This document shows, one piece after another, positions 42,187 to 54,200 of a DNA stretch of 64,000 nucleotides (position 1 is the stretch's first letter; the number at the start of each line of letters is the position of its first letter). The notes beneath the pieces are model-generated. The model saw only the letters and a program-made list of their open reading frames with translations. It was not told the DNA's origin and ran no database searches. This DNA comes from Bradyrhizobium sp. ISRA464. Lineage in GTDB: Bacteria; Pseudomonadota; Alphaproteobacteria; Rhizobiales; Xanthobacteraceae. Position numbers and translations under genes: made by a program. The stretch is from contig NZ_CP094526.1 of NCBI RefSeq assembly GCF_029910095.1, positions 7,812,001 through 7,876,000 on the forward strand. Reading direction: 5' to 3'.

Positions 42187-42228
42187 TTGACCAATCCTCG
42201 GGCTGTATCTACATTGTATCATCAATGT
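42187..42228 (+). promoter_or_regulatory. promoter and operator of the second MazEF pair
   Basis: TTGACC (42187-42192) is a possible -35 box. ACATTG (42211-42216) and CAATGT (42223-42228) form an inverted repeat with a 6-bp centre in the -10 region, 12 bp before the antitoxin ATG. Confidence 0.5.
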
Positions 42229-42240
42229 CGGAGCCCGAAT

Positions 42241-42495
42241 ATGAAGGTAGCATTTCAGAAGTGGGGCAACAGCCTGGCACTGAGAGTTCCAAAAGCATTC
42301 GCCGATGAAATCGGTGCCAGCGACGGCAAGGCCGCCGAAATGACCGTGAGCGACGGCAAACTGGTGATCGAGATCGCGCGCTCGCCGCGGCGCAAGCGTC
42401 GCTACGCACTCGACAAGCTGGTTGCAGGTATAACGCCGGACAACCGTCATGAAGAGGTTGATTGGGGGCGACCCATTGGCAACGAAGTCTGGTAA
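42241..42495 (+). CDS. mazE: MazE-like antitoxin (AbrB/SpoVT fold)
   Basis: MKVAFQKWGNSLALRVPKAF is the hallmark swapped-hairpin start of MazE/AbrB DNA-binding domains, followed by GASDGKAAEMTVSDGKLVIE. The C-terminal tail (LDKLVAGITPDNRHEEVDWG) is the usual toxin-binding extension. GGAG lies 7 nt before the ATG. The toxin gene overlaps its 3' end. Confidence 0.9.
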   Translation: MKVAFQKWGNSLALRVPKAFADEIGASDGKAAEMTVSDGKLVIEIARSPRRKRRYALDKLVAGITPDNRHEEVDWGRPIGNEVW

Positions 42496-42829
42496 CTACT
42501 GTCCCGAGGCCGGCGACTTCGTCTGGATCGATCTTGATCCCACGATCGGCCACGAACAAAGCGGCCGACGACCGGCCATCGTATTATCGCCGCACAACTA
42601 CAATGCCGCAGCCGGCCTTTGCGTGATCTGCCCAATCACAAGCAGCGTACGCGACTATCCCTTCGAGGCCAAGCTGCCCGACGGCGCCAGCTTTCACGGC
42701 GTCGTGCTCGCCGACCAACCCCGCAGCATCTCGTGGGAGAAGCGACCGATCCAGCATGCCGGACGAGCGCCTGACGTCCTGCTCACCGAAGTCCGTGAGC
42801 GTTTGGCCGCGTTGCTCGGAATCGACTGA
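42449..42829 (+). CDS. mazF: MazF-family endoribonuclease toxin
   Basis: Motifs: EAGDFVWIDLDPTIGHEQSG, RRPAIVLSPHNYNAAAGLCV, then ICPITSSVRDYPFEAKLP and VVLADQPRSISWEKRPIQ, the chromosomal MazF pattern with the conserved Arg and Ser/Thr active-site positions. It would cleave mRNA. The ATG start gives a 47-bp overlap with mazE; a TTG in PLATKSG just upstream of the mazE stop is an alternative. It is not similar enough to the MazF at 31.5 kb to be a copy. Confidence 0.9.
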   Translation: MKRLIGGDPLATKSGNYCPEAGDFVWIDLDPTIGHEQSGRRPAIVLSPHNYNAAAGLCVICPITSSVRDYPFEAKLPDGASFHGVVLADQPRSISWEKRPIQHAGRAPDVLLTEVRERLAALLGID

Positions 42830-42969
42830 ACTCCCTCCCTTATCTCCGAGAGGGACAGCTTTAGATATTCCGCTTGGCCCATCTCCACGAAGCAGCCATG
42901 GAATCCACACGTACCAGCCCAATACCCTTGACTGCGATTCAACACGATAATCCGGATAGCCCAAATTTT

Positions 42970-43565
42970 AGCGATCTCTCGGACGGACCTTTCAAGGATT
43001 CGATTTATACGTTGGGTCATGAGCATCACGACCCCACTTCCCGTCCGCACGCCTCGCGCCCGCGGCCAAGCCGTCTCTCCCAGCCTGAGACCGGCGCGCG
43101 CAAGCGCGAGCTCCCGAACAGTCTCCTGATCTCAGGCAAAACACGCGGGCGGTGTCGCCTGCGAACGGCCGAACTTTGCCCGCTGCCCGCGGACGACCTC
43201 GCTCGTCCATGCGCCACGGGCGCAACGAAGAGGCAGCCATGGCTAGCGCCAGCTTACTCGTCACCGCCCCGCAATCACCGTACCGGGACTGAGAAATCGA
43301 AATCATTCGGTCCGCAGACCAAGCAAGTCCGCCAGGCGGTCTGCACCGAGGCGACGACCGGCTTCATCATCGGAAGCCCGTCCATCTCGTCGGGCCGCGA
43401 GCAGGGTCATCAAGAGATCAACGCAGAGGACGTCATCCGCATGATCGGCGGCAGCTACCGCCTAGCCTCGATCGCGGTCGACATCGCGACGGAGGAGTTG
43501 GCCCGGTAGACCCGCCGGCTATCTGACGAATTATAGGTGCGACGGCGCTTGTGGCGGCGGCGCCA
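42970..43565. other. 596-bp stretch without a convincing gene
   Basis: A frame runs through much of it on the plus strand, but its composition (runs of RPHASRPRPSRLSQ) and lack of any motif or binding site argue against a gene. The end (INAEDVIRMIGGSYRLASIA) is more protein-like and may be a remnant. Confidence 0.3.
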
Positions 43566-45221
43566 CTAGGAGGCGCTGCCTGCATCCAGCCCACCGGGTC
43601 GAAGGTCCAGAACCTGGATCTGCGGCTTCCCATCTCCCTTGAGAACAGCGGCGACTCGTTCCGGAAAGAGCCGATGATACTTCTCCACGAGCCCCTTCTC
43701 GGTGCGCCAGCCTGCGTCGCGCAACTTGTCTGCTAGGGGGCGGTCGATAATGACGTATCGAATTCCAATATCAGGAGGCGCGATGGATATCTGCCTCAGT
43801 CGGTGCTCTGGCTCAATGTGCATCGCGTCCACAATGACGTCTCGTCCCGTTTGCAGCACGCCGGAGCTTCCTGCACGCACCTGATGAAACACCCAGGCTT
43901 GATGCCCCGGAATCTCGCCGTCGGCCTTTTTTTCCCGTCTGATCGCGTCTGACGATACGACCGCGGCCCCCTGTTCCGCCGACCAGGCAGATTTGCCGGC
44001 CCCACTCGGGCCGACCGTTAGGGTCAACATCTGACCGCATCTCGGCCAATTCCAGCCTGGAATATCGCTATCAAGCGCGTGTTCGTTTGCTTCGTAGTGT
44101 TCTGAAAAGCGCTGGATCCGGCTCGCTGCTATGACATTGCGGTGGCACACCGCATTTCGAGTCCATCGCGCAATTCGCGCCAGTTCATATTCGGGAGGAG
44201 TCATGACCTCCTTTGTGAGCTCCATCATGTCGTGGAATTCGAGCTTCCAAAAGTCGGTAACAGGCTCTGCTGCGCGGTCGCCGTACTGTTTGAGCAGAGG
44301 CGTTTCGGGCGAAACTTTCTTGGCGAGGGCGTCCCGGTACTTCGATATCAGTGACCGAAGGATGCGATAGGTGAACGGCAGAAGTATGCTAGCCTGAGCG
44401 CTCCAAACCCGCCTTGCTATATGGTCCCTGAGCCCATGTTTCACGGCTGCGATGGCGTGCGCCGTTGGTTCATCGTCCCAGTAGTCGACAAGACCGTTCT
44501 CCCAACACGGATACGAAAAGGAGACTTGGTCGGCAAGACGCTCCAGTAATGCGAAAGGGTCGAGCTGATCGGAAGTCTCCCAAGCGATCATCGTCTCCAG
44601 AAGTTCGCGAGACCAAGCAGCCACATCGATCGCAACTGCATGGCCGACGCGAGAAGCCAAATCGGATGTGGGGCGCGCTCCGATACCTGTTACGTAGCTG
44701 ACAGTGTCGTACCGGTCGACGCAGCCGAGCGTCGAGACGAGGTTCGCGGGGCCGCGGAGTTCTGCGATTGCCTCGCTGGTCAATTGATTGGGCAGTACGA
44801 CAACCACCACCGGTCCAATGACCGCGTCGCTGGCTCGTTCCGAATGCAACTGCCGCAGGAAAAGACTCCAACGCCGTATCTGGGCCGGATCAATCCCGTC
44901 CACAATCAACGCTTGGTCGACGAGGCCGGGATGGGCCGCAAAATCTGAGATTGAGCCGATTTCGACGGCGGATATCCCGAGCAGGCCCGCCAAAAGGTGC
45001 GGAATCGGTTCGGTTTGGTCGAGCCGCGACACGTCTAGGATCGCACCCTCCAGGGATAATTCCGCCCTGAGCTTTTGTTGAATGGCTTTGCACATCCCGG
45101 CAGGCCGTGGATAAGGCGCCGAGACGCAGACAACTCTGTCCCGATCTCCAACGGCATGCGTGACCTTGTTGATGACACTTGCAGGCCCGGGCAGATCCCA
45201 CCACAGCTGAAGCCGTTCCAT
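43566..45221 (-). CDS. polynucleotide-kinase-like P-loop protein of the pPIWI-RE operon
   Basis: The start MERLQLWWDLP is chosen because GGAG, embedded in the end of the preceding gene, lies 7 nt before it. The C-terminal 150 residues are a Zeta/PNK-type P-loop kinase: LTLTVGPSGAGKSAWSAEQ, VVSSDAIRREKK, DVIVDAMHIEPEHR and YVIIDRPLADKLRDAGW. The N-terminal 390 residues contain an alpha/beta part (VVVVLPNQLTSEAIAELRGP) and helices with ARWTRNAVCHRNVI, reminiscent of a degraded NTPase. It is last in the operon, 4 bp after the giant gene. End-processing of nucleic acid is a reasonable guess. Confidence 0.65.
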   Translation of the reverse strand: MERLQLWWDLPGPASVINKVTHAVGDRDRVVCVSAPYPRPAGMCKAIQQKLRAELSLEGAILDVSRLDQTEPIPHLLAGLLGISAVEIGSISDFAAHPGLVDQALIVDGIDPAQIRRWSLFLRQLHSERASDAVIGPVVVVVLPNQLTSEAIAELRGPANLVSTLGCVDRYDTVSYVTGIGARPTSDLASRVGHAVAIDVAAWSRELLETMIAWETSDQLDPFALLERLADQVSFSYPCWENGLVDYWDDEPTAHAIAAVKHGLRDHIARRVWSAQASILLPFTYRILRSLISKYRDALAKKVSPETPLLKQYGDRAAEPVTDFWKLEFHDMMELTKEVMTPPEYELARIARWTRNAVCHRNVIAASRIQRFSEHYEANEHALDSDIPGWNWPRCGQMLTLTVGPSGAGKSAWSAEQGAAVVSSDAIRREKKADGEIPGHQAWVFHQVRAGSSGVLQTGRDVIVDAMHIEPEHRLRQISIAPPDIGIRYVIIDRPLADKLRDAGWRTEKGLVEKYHRLFPERVAAVLKGDGKPQIQVLDLRPGGLDAGSAS

Positions 45222-45225
45222 CGGC

Positions 45226-48200
45226 TCACTCCGCACGAAGAAGAGCGGCGTGGACAAGAGGATTCAGGTCCACTTTCCGGTGACCTTGCCCGGATGGGTC
45301 GGGCGGAAATGACAGTATTCCCAGAAGGTCCGCGTAAATACCCACTGCCCGCGCATGCACGTTTCGGCCGTCGGTGGATAGGTACTGGAAATCTGCTGTC
45401 GTTACTGTGGATCCATCGGAGTATGCGGCGAGATCCTTGAAGAAGCTCATGAGCTCAGGCTCCGCAGGGATGCCAAGCCGTTCCAGCAAGTCAGGAGACT
45501 TCAGGACCGCCTCCTTTTCGTCGCTGATCATTGACCTAATCGCTGCGGACGCATGGCCGGGACGTTCCGCTATGCGGGACAGCAAAGGACCAGCAGTCTG
45601 CGACCAGCCACCAGTCGCCAGGAAGATTCCGTCGACATGTTCGCCTGGCAGATGAAGCGATTCGATACGGTTGCCAAGATAGGACCGAGCCCAAGGTCGT
45701 AGCTTCACGATCTTGATCTGCGGAAGGACGCGATTGAGTATCAGCCGATCCCGCGACCATTCCCCAGCGTGCTCAGGTCCTCCGATGAAAATCATTCGGA
45801 GATCGCCTTTCCGGATTCGGCCAGCGCGTTCGGCTTCGACGACCCAATCAGGACGCCACGCCGTCTTGTGGGAGACGACTATCACCTTCGGACGCAGCGG
45901 CTTGGGGCCTCGCTTCGCGTCGTCGAGCATGTCCTTCTTGCTTTCGTAGGTTTTCACCTCGACGTCGACAAGTTTGTCCTTTACGCGCTTGGCGTCCAAC
46001 AGCGCCGCTTCGACGAATTTGATTCCAGCGCACTCAGTGCCAAATACCACGCCGACGCTCGATGGCCGCGGATCGTCGTCATTTCCGTCCAATACGGCGA
46101 CATTGAAGGGCGCCAACAGATCTGCCTCCTGTCCGTCCGTCAGCGGCGAGACGCGGCCTATCGTCTCGAGGCCGGGCATTGGCTTGCCAAATTGCCGGCG
46201 GTAGTTTTTTGGGTCGAACGGCTTCGGCGGGGCCCTTAGATTTTTGTAGCTCTCAAGTTTCCTGCTGAGGTCATCCTCGGTAGCCGCCATTAACTCGAGC
46301 AGGCTCCTTGACCGCAGCGCAAACGAGCCGGCAACGGTGCGCCGAGCGATGCCAAAGCCCTCCATCTCCTCCAGAAGATATTCGAGCTCGTTTGGATCGG
46401 TCCCGCGGGGGAATGCGGCCGGCCAGTACGCCATCGCTCGTTCGGCGACTTCCGCGGCGGTCATTCCTTCCGCGGTCATGCCCGAATCGCGCTCCACGAG
46501 TTCTCGAACCGCAAGAATGTACGTTAGGAGTTCGTACCTCCGCTCGATTGAGCCGATTGTCGCCTCGAACGTGGCGAACAGCTTGCTCCTCACGTCGGAC
46601 GAGGACAGCGCACGCTCGACCAGCACGGTGTTGATGGTGGCGGGAACTTGACCTGTTTTTTGTGCGTGATCGTGAATAAGTCGGAGTAATTCTTGGCAGA
46701 AGACCTGGATCAGCACCGGATAGTAGTTTGTGAAGGTCAAAATCCGCCAAACGTCCTCCCGCTTTTCGAACTCGAAGCCCATTGCCGCCAACGGGCCGCG
46801 AACCAAAAATTCCGCGTCCCCGACGTCGCGGTTGAGCAATGGGCCGATCTTCAGCGGGCTGCTCGCAATCTGTACGAGGGGAGAGTTTTCGGCTCGCACC
46901 ATGCGCGAGACGTTGTGTAGACCGGCGAGCACGAACTTGAACCGGTGTTTCGTCTCAGCCATGAGCTGCAACAGCGTCTGGATGCAGGGGAAACCGTTCT
47001 CGACCTCCTTGCGGACGAAATTGTCCGCTTCGTCGATCAAGAGCAAAATGCGTCGCCTGTCGTCGGCGTTGAGCCAACTCGTAATCGTCGACGAAAACTC
47101 TTCTGCTGTTCGAACCGAGGATTTGAACACGGTTGACTCGACGCGACGCGATATCTGCTCGAAATCATCGGAAGTGTCGTTCACCATGTCGAGATCGACG
47201 TAGGCGAAGACAGCATGCGGAGGCTGTGTCGCGTGAATTTGTTGGAGAAGAGCCGTCTTGCCGAGCCGACGACCGCCGAACACGACGTAAGATCCGAATG
47301 GTTCGAGGATCGCGTTTCGCTCTAACGTGCGCCCTTTGAACATCTCAGGCGGGACCGCAGACTTTCCATGATCTCGGTAGGGATCGGCGCTGGAATAGGC
47401 TTGAGCGATCTCGATAATGGCGCGACGCGGATCTTCCGAGTCAGCGATCGCGTATGCAACCAATGCCTCATCTACAATGAGCATGGTACGCTTCCGTCTG
47501 ATCATCTCGATCCGAAGTTGCTGTCGGCGTTCAGCGTTGAGAACTCCACGATAGAGAACAAGTACGCCGCGGTGACCGGCTCCGTCGCCAAGGCTCAGCA
47601 AGGTCTCCTGCGGAATCGCGGGCGTCACGACGCAAATGCGCCAGGAACCTTGCGTCAGGCTTCCGAACTCGGGCAGGAGTAACGACGCTGGATCCGGAGG
47701 CGGGAGCGATACTGTGGCGTCGAACACGAATATCTGTTGCAGCCGCCTCGTCATTGTCGGCTCTTCTACGCACTTCGTGACTTCGTACAGCAGTCGGGAC
47801 ACGACCTCTGTTACGTGGTGCGCGATTTGGGCCGTCGAGGCATTCTTCGTAGGCTTTAGGTTGGGGAAGGCGCGGGTTACACTCCGGGCCTCTTGCCGAC
47901 GGTCTTCGTCCAGAAGGCTGTAGTCGAGCGGGCCATAGGCTTTCGCAAGATCGATTGCGCGGCCGACCTGTAGCAGATCGACAGCTCCAAGTTGTGGCAA
48001 AACCGACTTGAAGTTCGCCAATCGCCAGTTCAGGGGCCCGCTTGCCAGGAGAGGATGGTTCCGAACCTCATCGCCTCGTAACAGGATCAGGCGATCGGCA
48101 AGCGTAGTGAATTCGCGTCGCTCCAGGAGGTGGAGGAGTTCTAGACGCGTCTGGGTGTCCAACTTGCCTTTGCGATCCAGGTCCTCGATGCTGGAGGCGT

Positions 48201-51200
48201 ATTCGTTCTGCGATTTGTCGAACTCGCGCTGCGCCTCCGTCTCGACTTCTCGGATACGAGCGAGTGCTGAGTTGAAGTCTTCGATCCTGTCGCCGGTCAA
48301 GGTCTCAGGCAGGAACGTGGGCGGAAGCTCGACCGGGAGATTCGATGGTTTGATGGTTGAAAGCATCTCCTTGAGTCGTGCCGATTGCTCGAGCGAGCCA
48401 ACCGCCATGCGCCTCATTCGGTCTATCGTGCGCTCGGCCTCGCCCAGCAACAATGAAACCTGATGCTTCTTGGCTTCCTTGTCGGCATCGAGTTTGGCCC
48501 GCCAGCCGTCCGTCGTCTGGGAGCTGACGCCGAACCAGTGAGCGACGTTCAGCAACATGTACGCGGGAACGAAAGCCGACTCGCTCCGGCGGGCCTCGAA
48601 CGCTTGATGTATCGATTCCGTCGGATTCTGTCCGATCAGGGGGACGGGAGCGTTGAGAGCCTCCTGGAGGATCTTCTCTGGAACGTAAGGGGAAGGTCGC
48701 CATCCTCCGGTCCAGGTAAGTCCAGGAAGCCAAAGTAGCGGAGTATGCAGACCGACCGCCAGAGGGGCCGCCTCTCTTCCACTCGCACCGACGCCTTGAA
48801 GAATATTGCGACTGGCTTCCAGAATTCTGTTGCCCTGACGTACGGCCGATTCCGTCAGGAGGCCGAATTCAGCCTGAGGTGTGTAGGACAGCGCTTCCGA
48901 GATGCCGGTCAGCGCGAGGTCCCGAAGACGTTTGACCGTTTCAAGACGGCCAGCGTTCCGTCGCAGCACATCGAAGCCTTCGACCGATTGCAAGAGGTGG
49001 TGGCACTGTTGGCCGAGCCGGGACAGTGCCCCGAATATTCGTTCGCGTCCCGGTCCGTCGAGTTCGCCGCCGCCCCCGAATTCCTCGACGAGCTTGGCGA
49101 CGAAGCTGGCGGTCTTGTCTCGACTCTGGAAGAGGTCGGCGACCTCCCGGGCGGAGGTATGGTCTGCCTGCGCAATCCGGGATTCCAGTTGACCCAACAC
49201 CCCCTGCGGCCGAGTGAGAGCGTGTCGAATGCGCTCGCCCGTCTGGAATCGAAAACGAGCAGAGCGCAATCCCGCGATTGTTTCCTTTATGGACTCGATT
49301 GACTCCGAGACGAAAGTTGCCTCCCGGGAATGAGCTTCAATAGCCAAGAGATTGGCGGGCGTCAGCGGGAAGTTCAGCTTTCGGTTTTCCTCTACCGCCT
49401 GCACCAATTTTTCGTAGTGCCTGTACCCATCTTGCCGGCCAATGTCTTTTATCACCTCGATGGCGGCGGGGTCGTCGGATCGGAAAAGCGCGGAGGAAAG
49501 AGCGCCCGGAAACAGAAGGGTTAGCCTGGCGCGGGAGCGATCGTCGTCGAAGCCATAGAGAGATTGTGCAACGGATAGAGCCTCACCCGTCAACTCCGAG
49601 AGAGCTTGAAGGTCATCGGTCGAGAGGCCGACAGTGCGTCCGGTGGCGGCTGCCAGACGGAGTTCAACAGGCGTATAGACGTTTCTCTCTGAGGGCGGGA
49701 TGACCGACATAGCTGCTGTGCGCAGGTGGTAGGCCAATCCGTGCTCTCCAAGAGAGAAGAGATGATCCAGCCGTTTGGTCAACTCCTGGTACAGCGGATC
49801 AACGGGCGGCTGCGCCGGCAGCACTACGTTTGTCGCTTCCAGCACAGAAGTGAAGTGAGGATCCTCTTCGTGCGGTTCCTCGACGGCGAGCGCTTCGTCC
49901 TCGGGCCGAACGTCGAGGTCGTCTTCAAGCGCGACGGACGCTTCAGAGTGAACCAACGGTCCTTCCGGCGGCTCTTCAGGATGAGGCTCCGGAGAAGCTG
50001 CCGACGATGGGGTTGCAGCCACCGGCGTCCCCTCCGTGGCCAGAAGCCTGACTGCACCCGCGATGAGTTCGAGCGCGCGACGAAGATGCGCTTCCTGCGC
50101 ATCAATGAGCGGTTCGGTCCGCTGCCGTGCGAGCTTGATGGGAAGGCTGCCCTCGAGACTCTCGATTTCATTCGCCAGTGACCTGGCTTCCGAAAACGCC
50201 AGCTCGGCGTCTCTGCGGAGAGAACTGGCCGTGTCCAGATCTGCTACGGGGACCTGATCATTTATCTTGAATAGCTGCAACAGAATGGTCGGAACACTCA
50301 GCGGCTCTCCGATGAGGCTTGTCAATGCGTCGGAGATCTGCGCCGTAAGCGATCGAATAGCTTCCTTGATTTCGTCCGTTGGCGCTTCGGAGGGCCTAAG
50401 CAGCGCGGCTTTCGCTTGCAACGCCTCCAGTCCGGCGAGCATTGTGGCGAGCTTGGTCGTTGCGTCGCCATCCGGACCAGATGACCTTGCCTCGAAGGCA
50501 AGCTTAGCGATTTGGTCGCAATGATGCTGCCACGACTCTAGCACTTCTTCCAGTGTTGGCCCTGCCGCGGAATCCGAGGGTCCGGCTGTCTCGTCCGGAG
50601 CCGCTTCGATCGGTGTGTCGGCAAGGCAGACTGCATCATCCTTCGATGGTGGTTGGGAGGTCGCGTCCGGATTCCTTCGCACGTATGGGATGATTACGTC
50701 TTGCAGAACCTCTCCGATTGTCCGGTCGTCTCCGAACTGCGCGAACGGACCGACCACCGCTCGGAGGTACCGGCCTAATTCGGCGCACTCATCCTGACGC
50801 CCCTCAAGACGGTCGAGCCCCGCGGACGCTCTTGCGCATGGAGATCGCCAGGCCGCTTGCCCGGGAAGCGCCAGAATGTCGGCTAGTAGCGCCTTCTGGT
50901 CGCCGCCGTTGTCCAATGCGTGAAGGGAGCACAAGACGCTCAGGTCAGCCTCTCCCTTCGGGATCGGCTTCTCCTTGCGGATGCGTCGAAGGAAATCGCG
51001 ATTCTTCAGCAGGATCGCCCGCTTGGGCAGGCCACGCTCTTTCTCGTCGGGAAAAAACTGATGCTGGAAGGCGATTGCGAAAGCGGGATAGCGTAACGCG
51101 TCGAGATAGAGTCCGGGGAAGTCGTAGGCCGCGGGTCGCTCCTCAGGCCAAGGAAAGCCCGTGACAGTGCGGATCCATTCGCGATCCTGGTGAATCTCTC

Positions 51201-54200
51201 TGGCGTCGGAATTGACGACGTGCATCGCGTCCGCAAGGAATTCCTCTGTTACGAAGCTTGGAAGCGGCGCAGAAGGACTCCTTAGCAAACGAACAAGTGC
51301 GCCAAGGTCGTCGGAGCCATCCGGATAATCGGAGCCACCCGGATAAGATGCATCAGAAGTCGTTGCGACCGCGGGCTGAAGCGGCTCCAGAGTCGCGATG
51401 GCCATGGATTTTTCCTCGCCTGGTTTTTGGGGGTTATGTTCGCGGAGCGGTGAGTTATCGAGAGCGACTTGATCGAGCTGAAAGGAGTCGCCGCTCTCGT
51501 CCTCGAACGGAGGTATGTCCTTCTCCCCAAACTCAGAGGAGCCCTCGTACCAACGTCGAGTTTCACCATATCCGATCGCCGTCTCGGCGACGTCGCTCTC
51601 CTCCGGAAGCTCCGGTTCGTCTACTGAGCGATCATCCTCAGGATCGTCGTCCTCGGTCTCACTGGCGTACCGATCCATGTAGTCCAGGATTTTGGACTTG
51701 AACGACAGCGGCGCCGGAAGGAAGGTGCCATCGGCCGTGTGCGAGTATCCGTTCCGGAGAGCCGCGACCAGTGTTGCGGTTGCATCCGCCTCGTCCTCCC
51801 GCAGCGTCGGCAGGACGGTTACCTCAAGCGTCACCGGAATTCGGGACGGAACGTCCCATGGAGCAATCGTGGCCCGTTTCCAAAGCACCTTGTTTTTGTA
51901 TTCAGCGTTCGATTTGGGAGGGCCGGCCTTTTGGAATCCGTCCTTGCTGCGATACACGGATTGCCCGCGCGCGCCTCGATTACGGACGTCGAAGCCATGG
52001 GCCGTGAGGTAGTGGCGAGCTCGCGCATTTCCTTCCGGAAGACTTTCCGCGAGACGTTCAGTGGCGGTCGCATATATCTCGTCGACCGGCTCGGCGGCTC
52101 TCGAGTTGCCGTCTCGGTTTACGGGCATCCATCTTCTGCGCGCCTCGACCGCAAGCCGTCCCGCCGACCGCTCCCTAACACGGACGAACCGTAACCCTTT
52201 CCAGGACGACGGTGCCCTGACGGTCGGATCGTCCAGGTAGAGATCGGAAGAGATGTTTTCGTCCGACAGCCATGGCCACAGCGAGCGAGCTGTGGTCGAT
52301 TCGACCAGTATCAGAGCGTGCGGATCTTCCGCCGCGACCTCATCCACGACCGCACGCACGAAACTCAAGAAATTCATGCGGCAATCAGGTTGGGTATCGC
52401 CAAGAGATGTCCGGCCCGCTGACGCAACACCGATTAATGTCTTCGATAGGGTCTGGAATAGACCGGTATTCATCGCGCCGTTCCGGACGCTGCCGAACCG
52501 CCCGGAAATCCGACCGGTGGCAATATCGATCTTCATTGCCGCTGCCAGCGTGGCGCCATTGGGTCGGCCCGTGCGGGTTGCGGCTTGTGAGATCACCGAC
52601 AATCCGACAATCGATCTCGGACGATTGGATTCCCCAAAAGTGGAAGCTACCAAGTTTGCGAGAACAGGACCTAGCCCAGCATGTCCGAACAGCAGATCGT
52701 ACAGCGCCGCCTGTACACGATGCATGTACTCGGCAGCCTTACCGGCAGCTGGCGGAAGCAGATACTGCACATTGCAGCCGGCTATCGTGGCAAGCGTATT
52801 GCGACCGACGTCCTTATTGACCTTATCGTCGTTTCGCCCGTCGTACTTGAGGGCGGCTTGGACGATGACAGGTGAGTTGGGGAATTCATCTCGAATTTGA
52901 GTGGCCAGCGGGGTCCAGGCTTCGCGACGCAATGCTGCGCGATGCATTCGCTTGTGCCTAATCTCTCCGTCGAGATCCTGGCGGGCACCGTGAACGCCCG
53001 CGGGCATTGCATGACGCACGACGTTGATGCGGTCTCCGAAGAGAAGCGCAACGACTGAACGAAAGATGTGGGCTTCCTGTTCACGTCGGCAAATGAATAT
53101 CAGGTCAATGCCGCAGTCCTTACCAAATGCTTTGTCGAGCCGTTCCCGATTCGCGAGCACCATCGGCTCAAGATCGACTGTCTTGATGGGCTGCTTCTTG
53201 CCGCGGGCCTTGCTTTCCGGCGATCCAAAAAGCTGTTCAACGCGGCTCGGCAATTCCTCTTCTGTCACCCTCCCGAAATGGTGGGTGATGAGATTGTACA
53301 AGGTAGCCTGAAGGTGAAACTCTTCGGAGCGCTCGATCCTTGAATTCAGGAGCCTAAGTCGAGACTCGGCGAAGCCGAACGAGGCAATCCGCTCCTTTAC
53401 CGCGGACGTCAGATCCACCTGGTCTTGCAGCGTCACCCCAAACGGTATCTTAGGAGCGGCGCTGTAGCCGTGGCGGAATGGCACGCCGACGAACAGATCG
53501 GGCATCCGGCCGCGGGACTTTATCAGATCCGGTAAGTCGCCGGTGAGAGATACATCGGTATTACGACCGGCTTCGTGGACGATGGCGTCCAGATTCACGG
53601 TCGGAACACCCCTCCCCACGCGGACGGTCAAAGTTGCAGCACGCGCAACCGACGAACGCGTTACAACGCGGACGGATATCCGCCGGCGCCCAAACAAATC
53701 ATTTGCGGTGGGAAATTCGTTGCACCAAATCCGCTTGGCGGCCCGGACCACGAGGAGCGGCAGTCTAGACGAAGGGCGGGTTTCGACAGAAACCTCGGCT
53801 ACCATCGAAAACAAGTCGCTCTTGCCGGGTAGCGAGGTCGGCCAGGTCTCGAAGGCGATGGTGTTGCCGTAGTCGCGGTCGAGCAAACGATAGACCGGCC
53901 CGAGACCGGGGAATAGTTCGGCTCCTTCCAGCGAAGAAGCTACGATTGCCAGAAGGATATCGGAGAACTGATGGAAGTCGGAACGTAGCGCGTCGGGAGC
54001 GCGGCCCTCATCGGTCAAGTGAGGCGTGGAGCGCTGCTCGAACAACTGTTGCTGTCGAGCACGGGTCTCGAAGAGGTCGACATCGCCACAGTCGGCCCCC
54101 AATCGTTCTACCCAAGGCCGGAGCGTAAGTTGCGCCCAGGCTGCTACCAAACGGTGAGTAGCTGCCAAAATTTCCGACGGAGCCCCCGTCGCCGCGAACA

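Larger units (their letters stand above)
42090..42961. mobile_element. 872-bp non-autonomous element carrying a MazEF pair
   Basis: The left end ggctttccggattttcgcgt and the right end (reverse complement ggctatccggattatcgtgt) match the ends of the 820-bp element at 31.1 kb. CAAATTTT is duplicated at both sides (42082-42089 and 42962-42969). A third partial copy (ggattatcgtgttg) lies 54 bp inside the left end, as in the other element (52 bp). The cargo is again a single toxin-antitoxin pair, but of a different family, and no transposase is present. Confidence 0.8.

Noticed and set aside
42874..43509. 211-codon plus-strand frame
   Set aside because: It begins inside the mobile element, crosses its end, and has low-complexity Arg/Pro/Ser composition without motifs.
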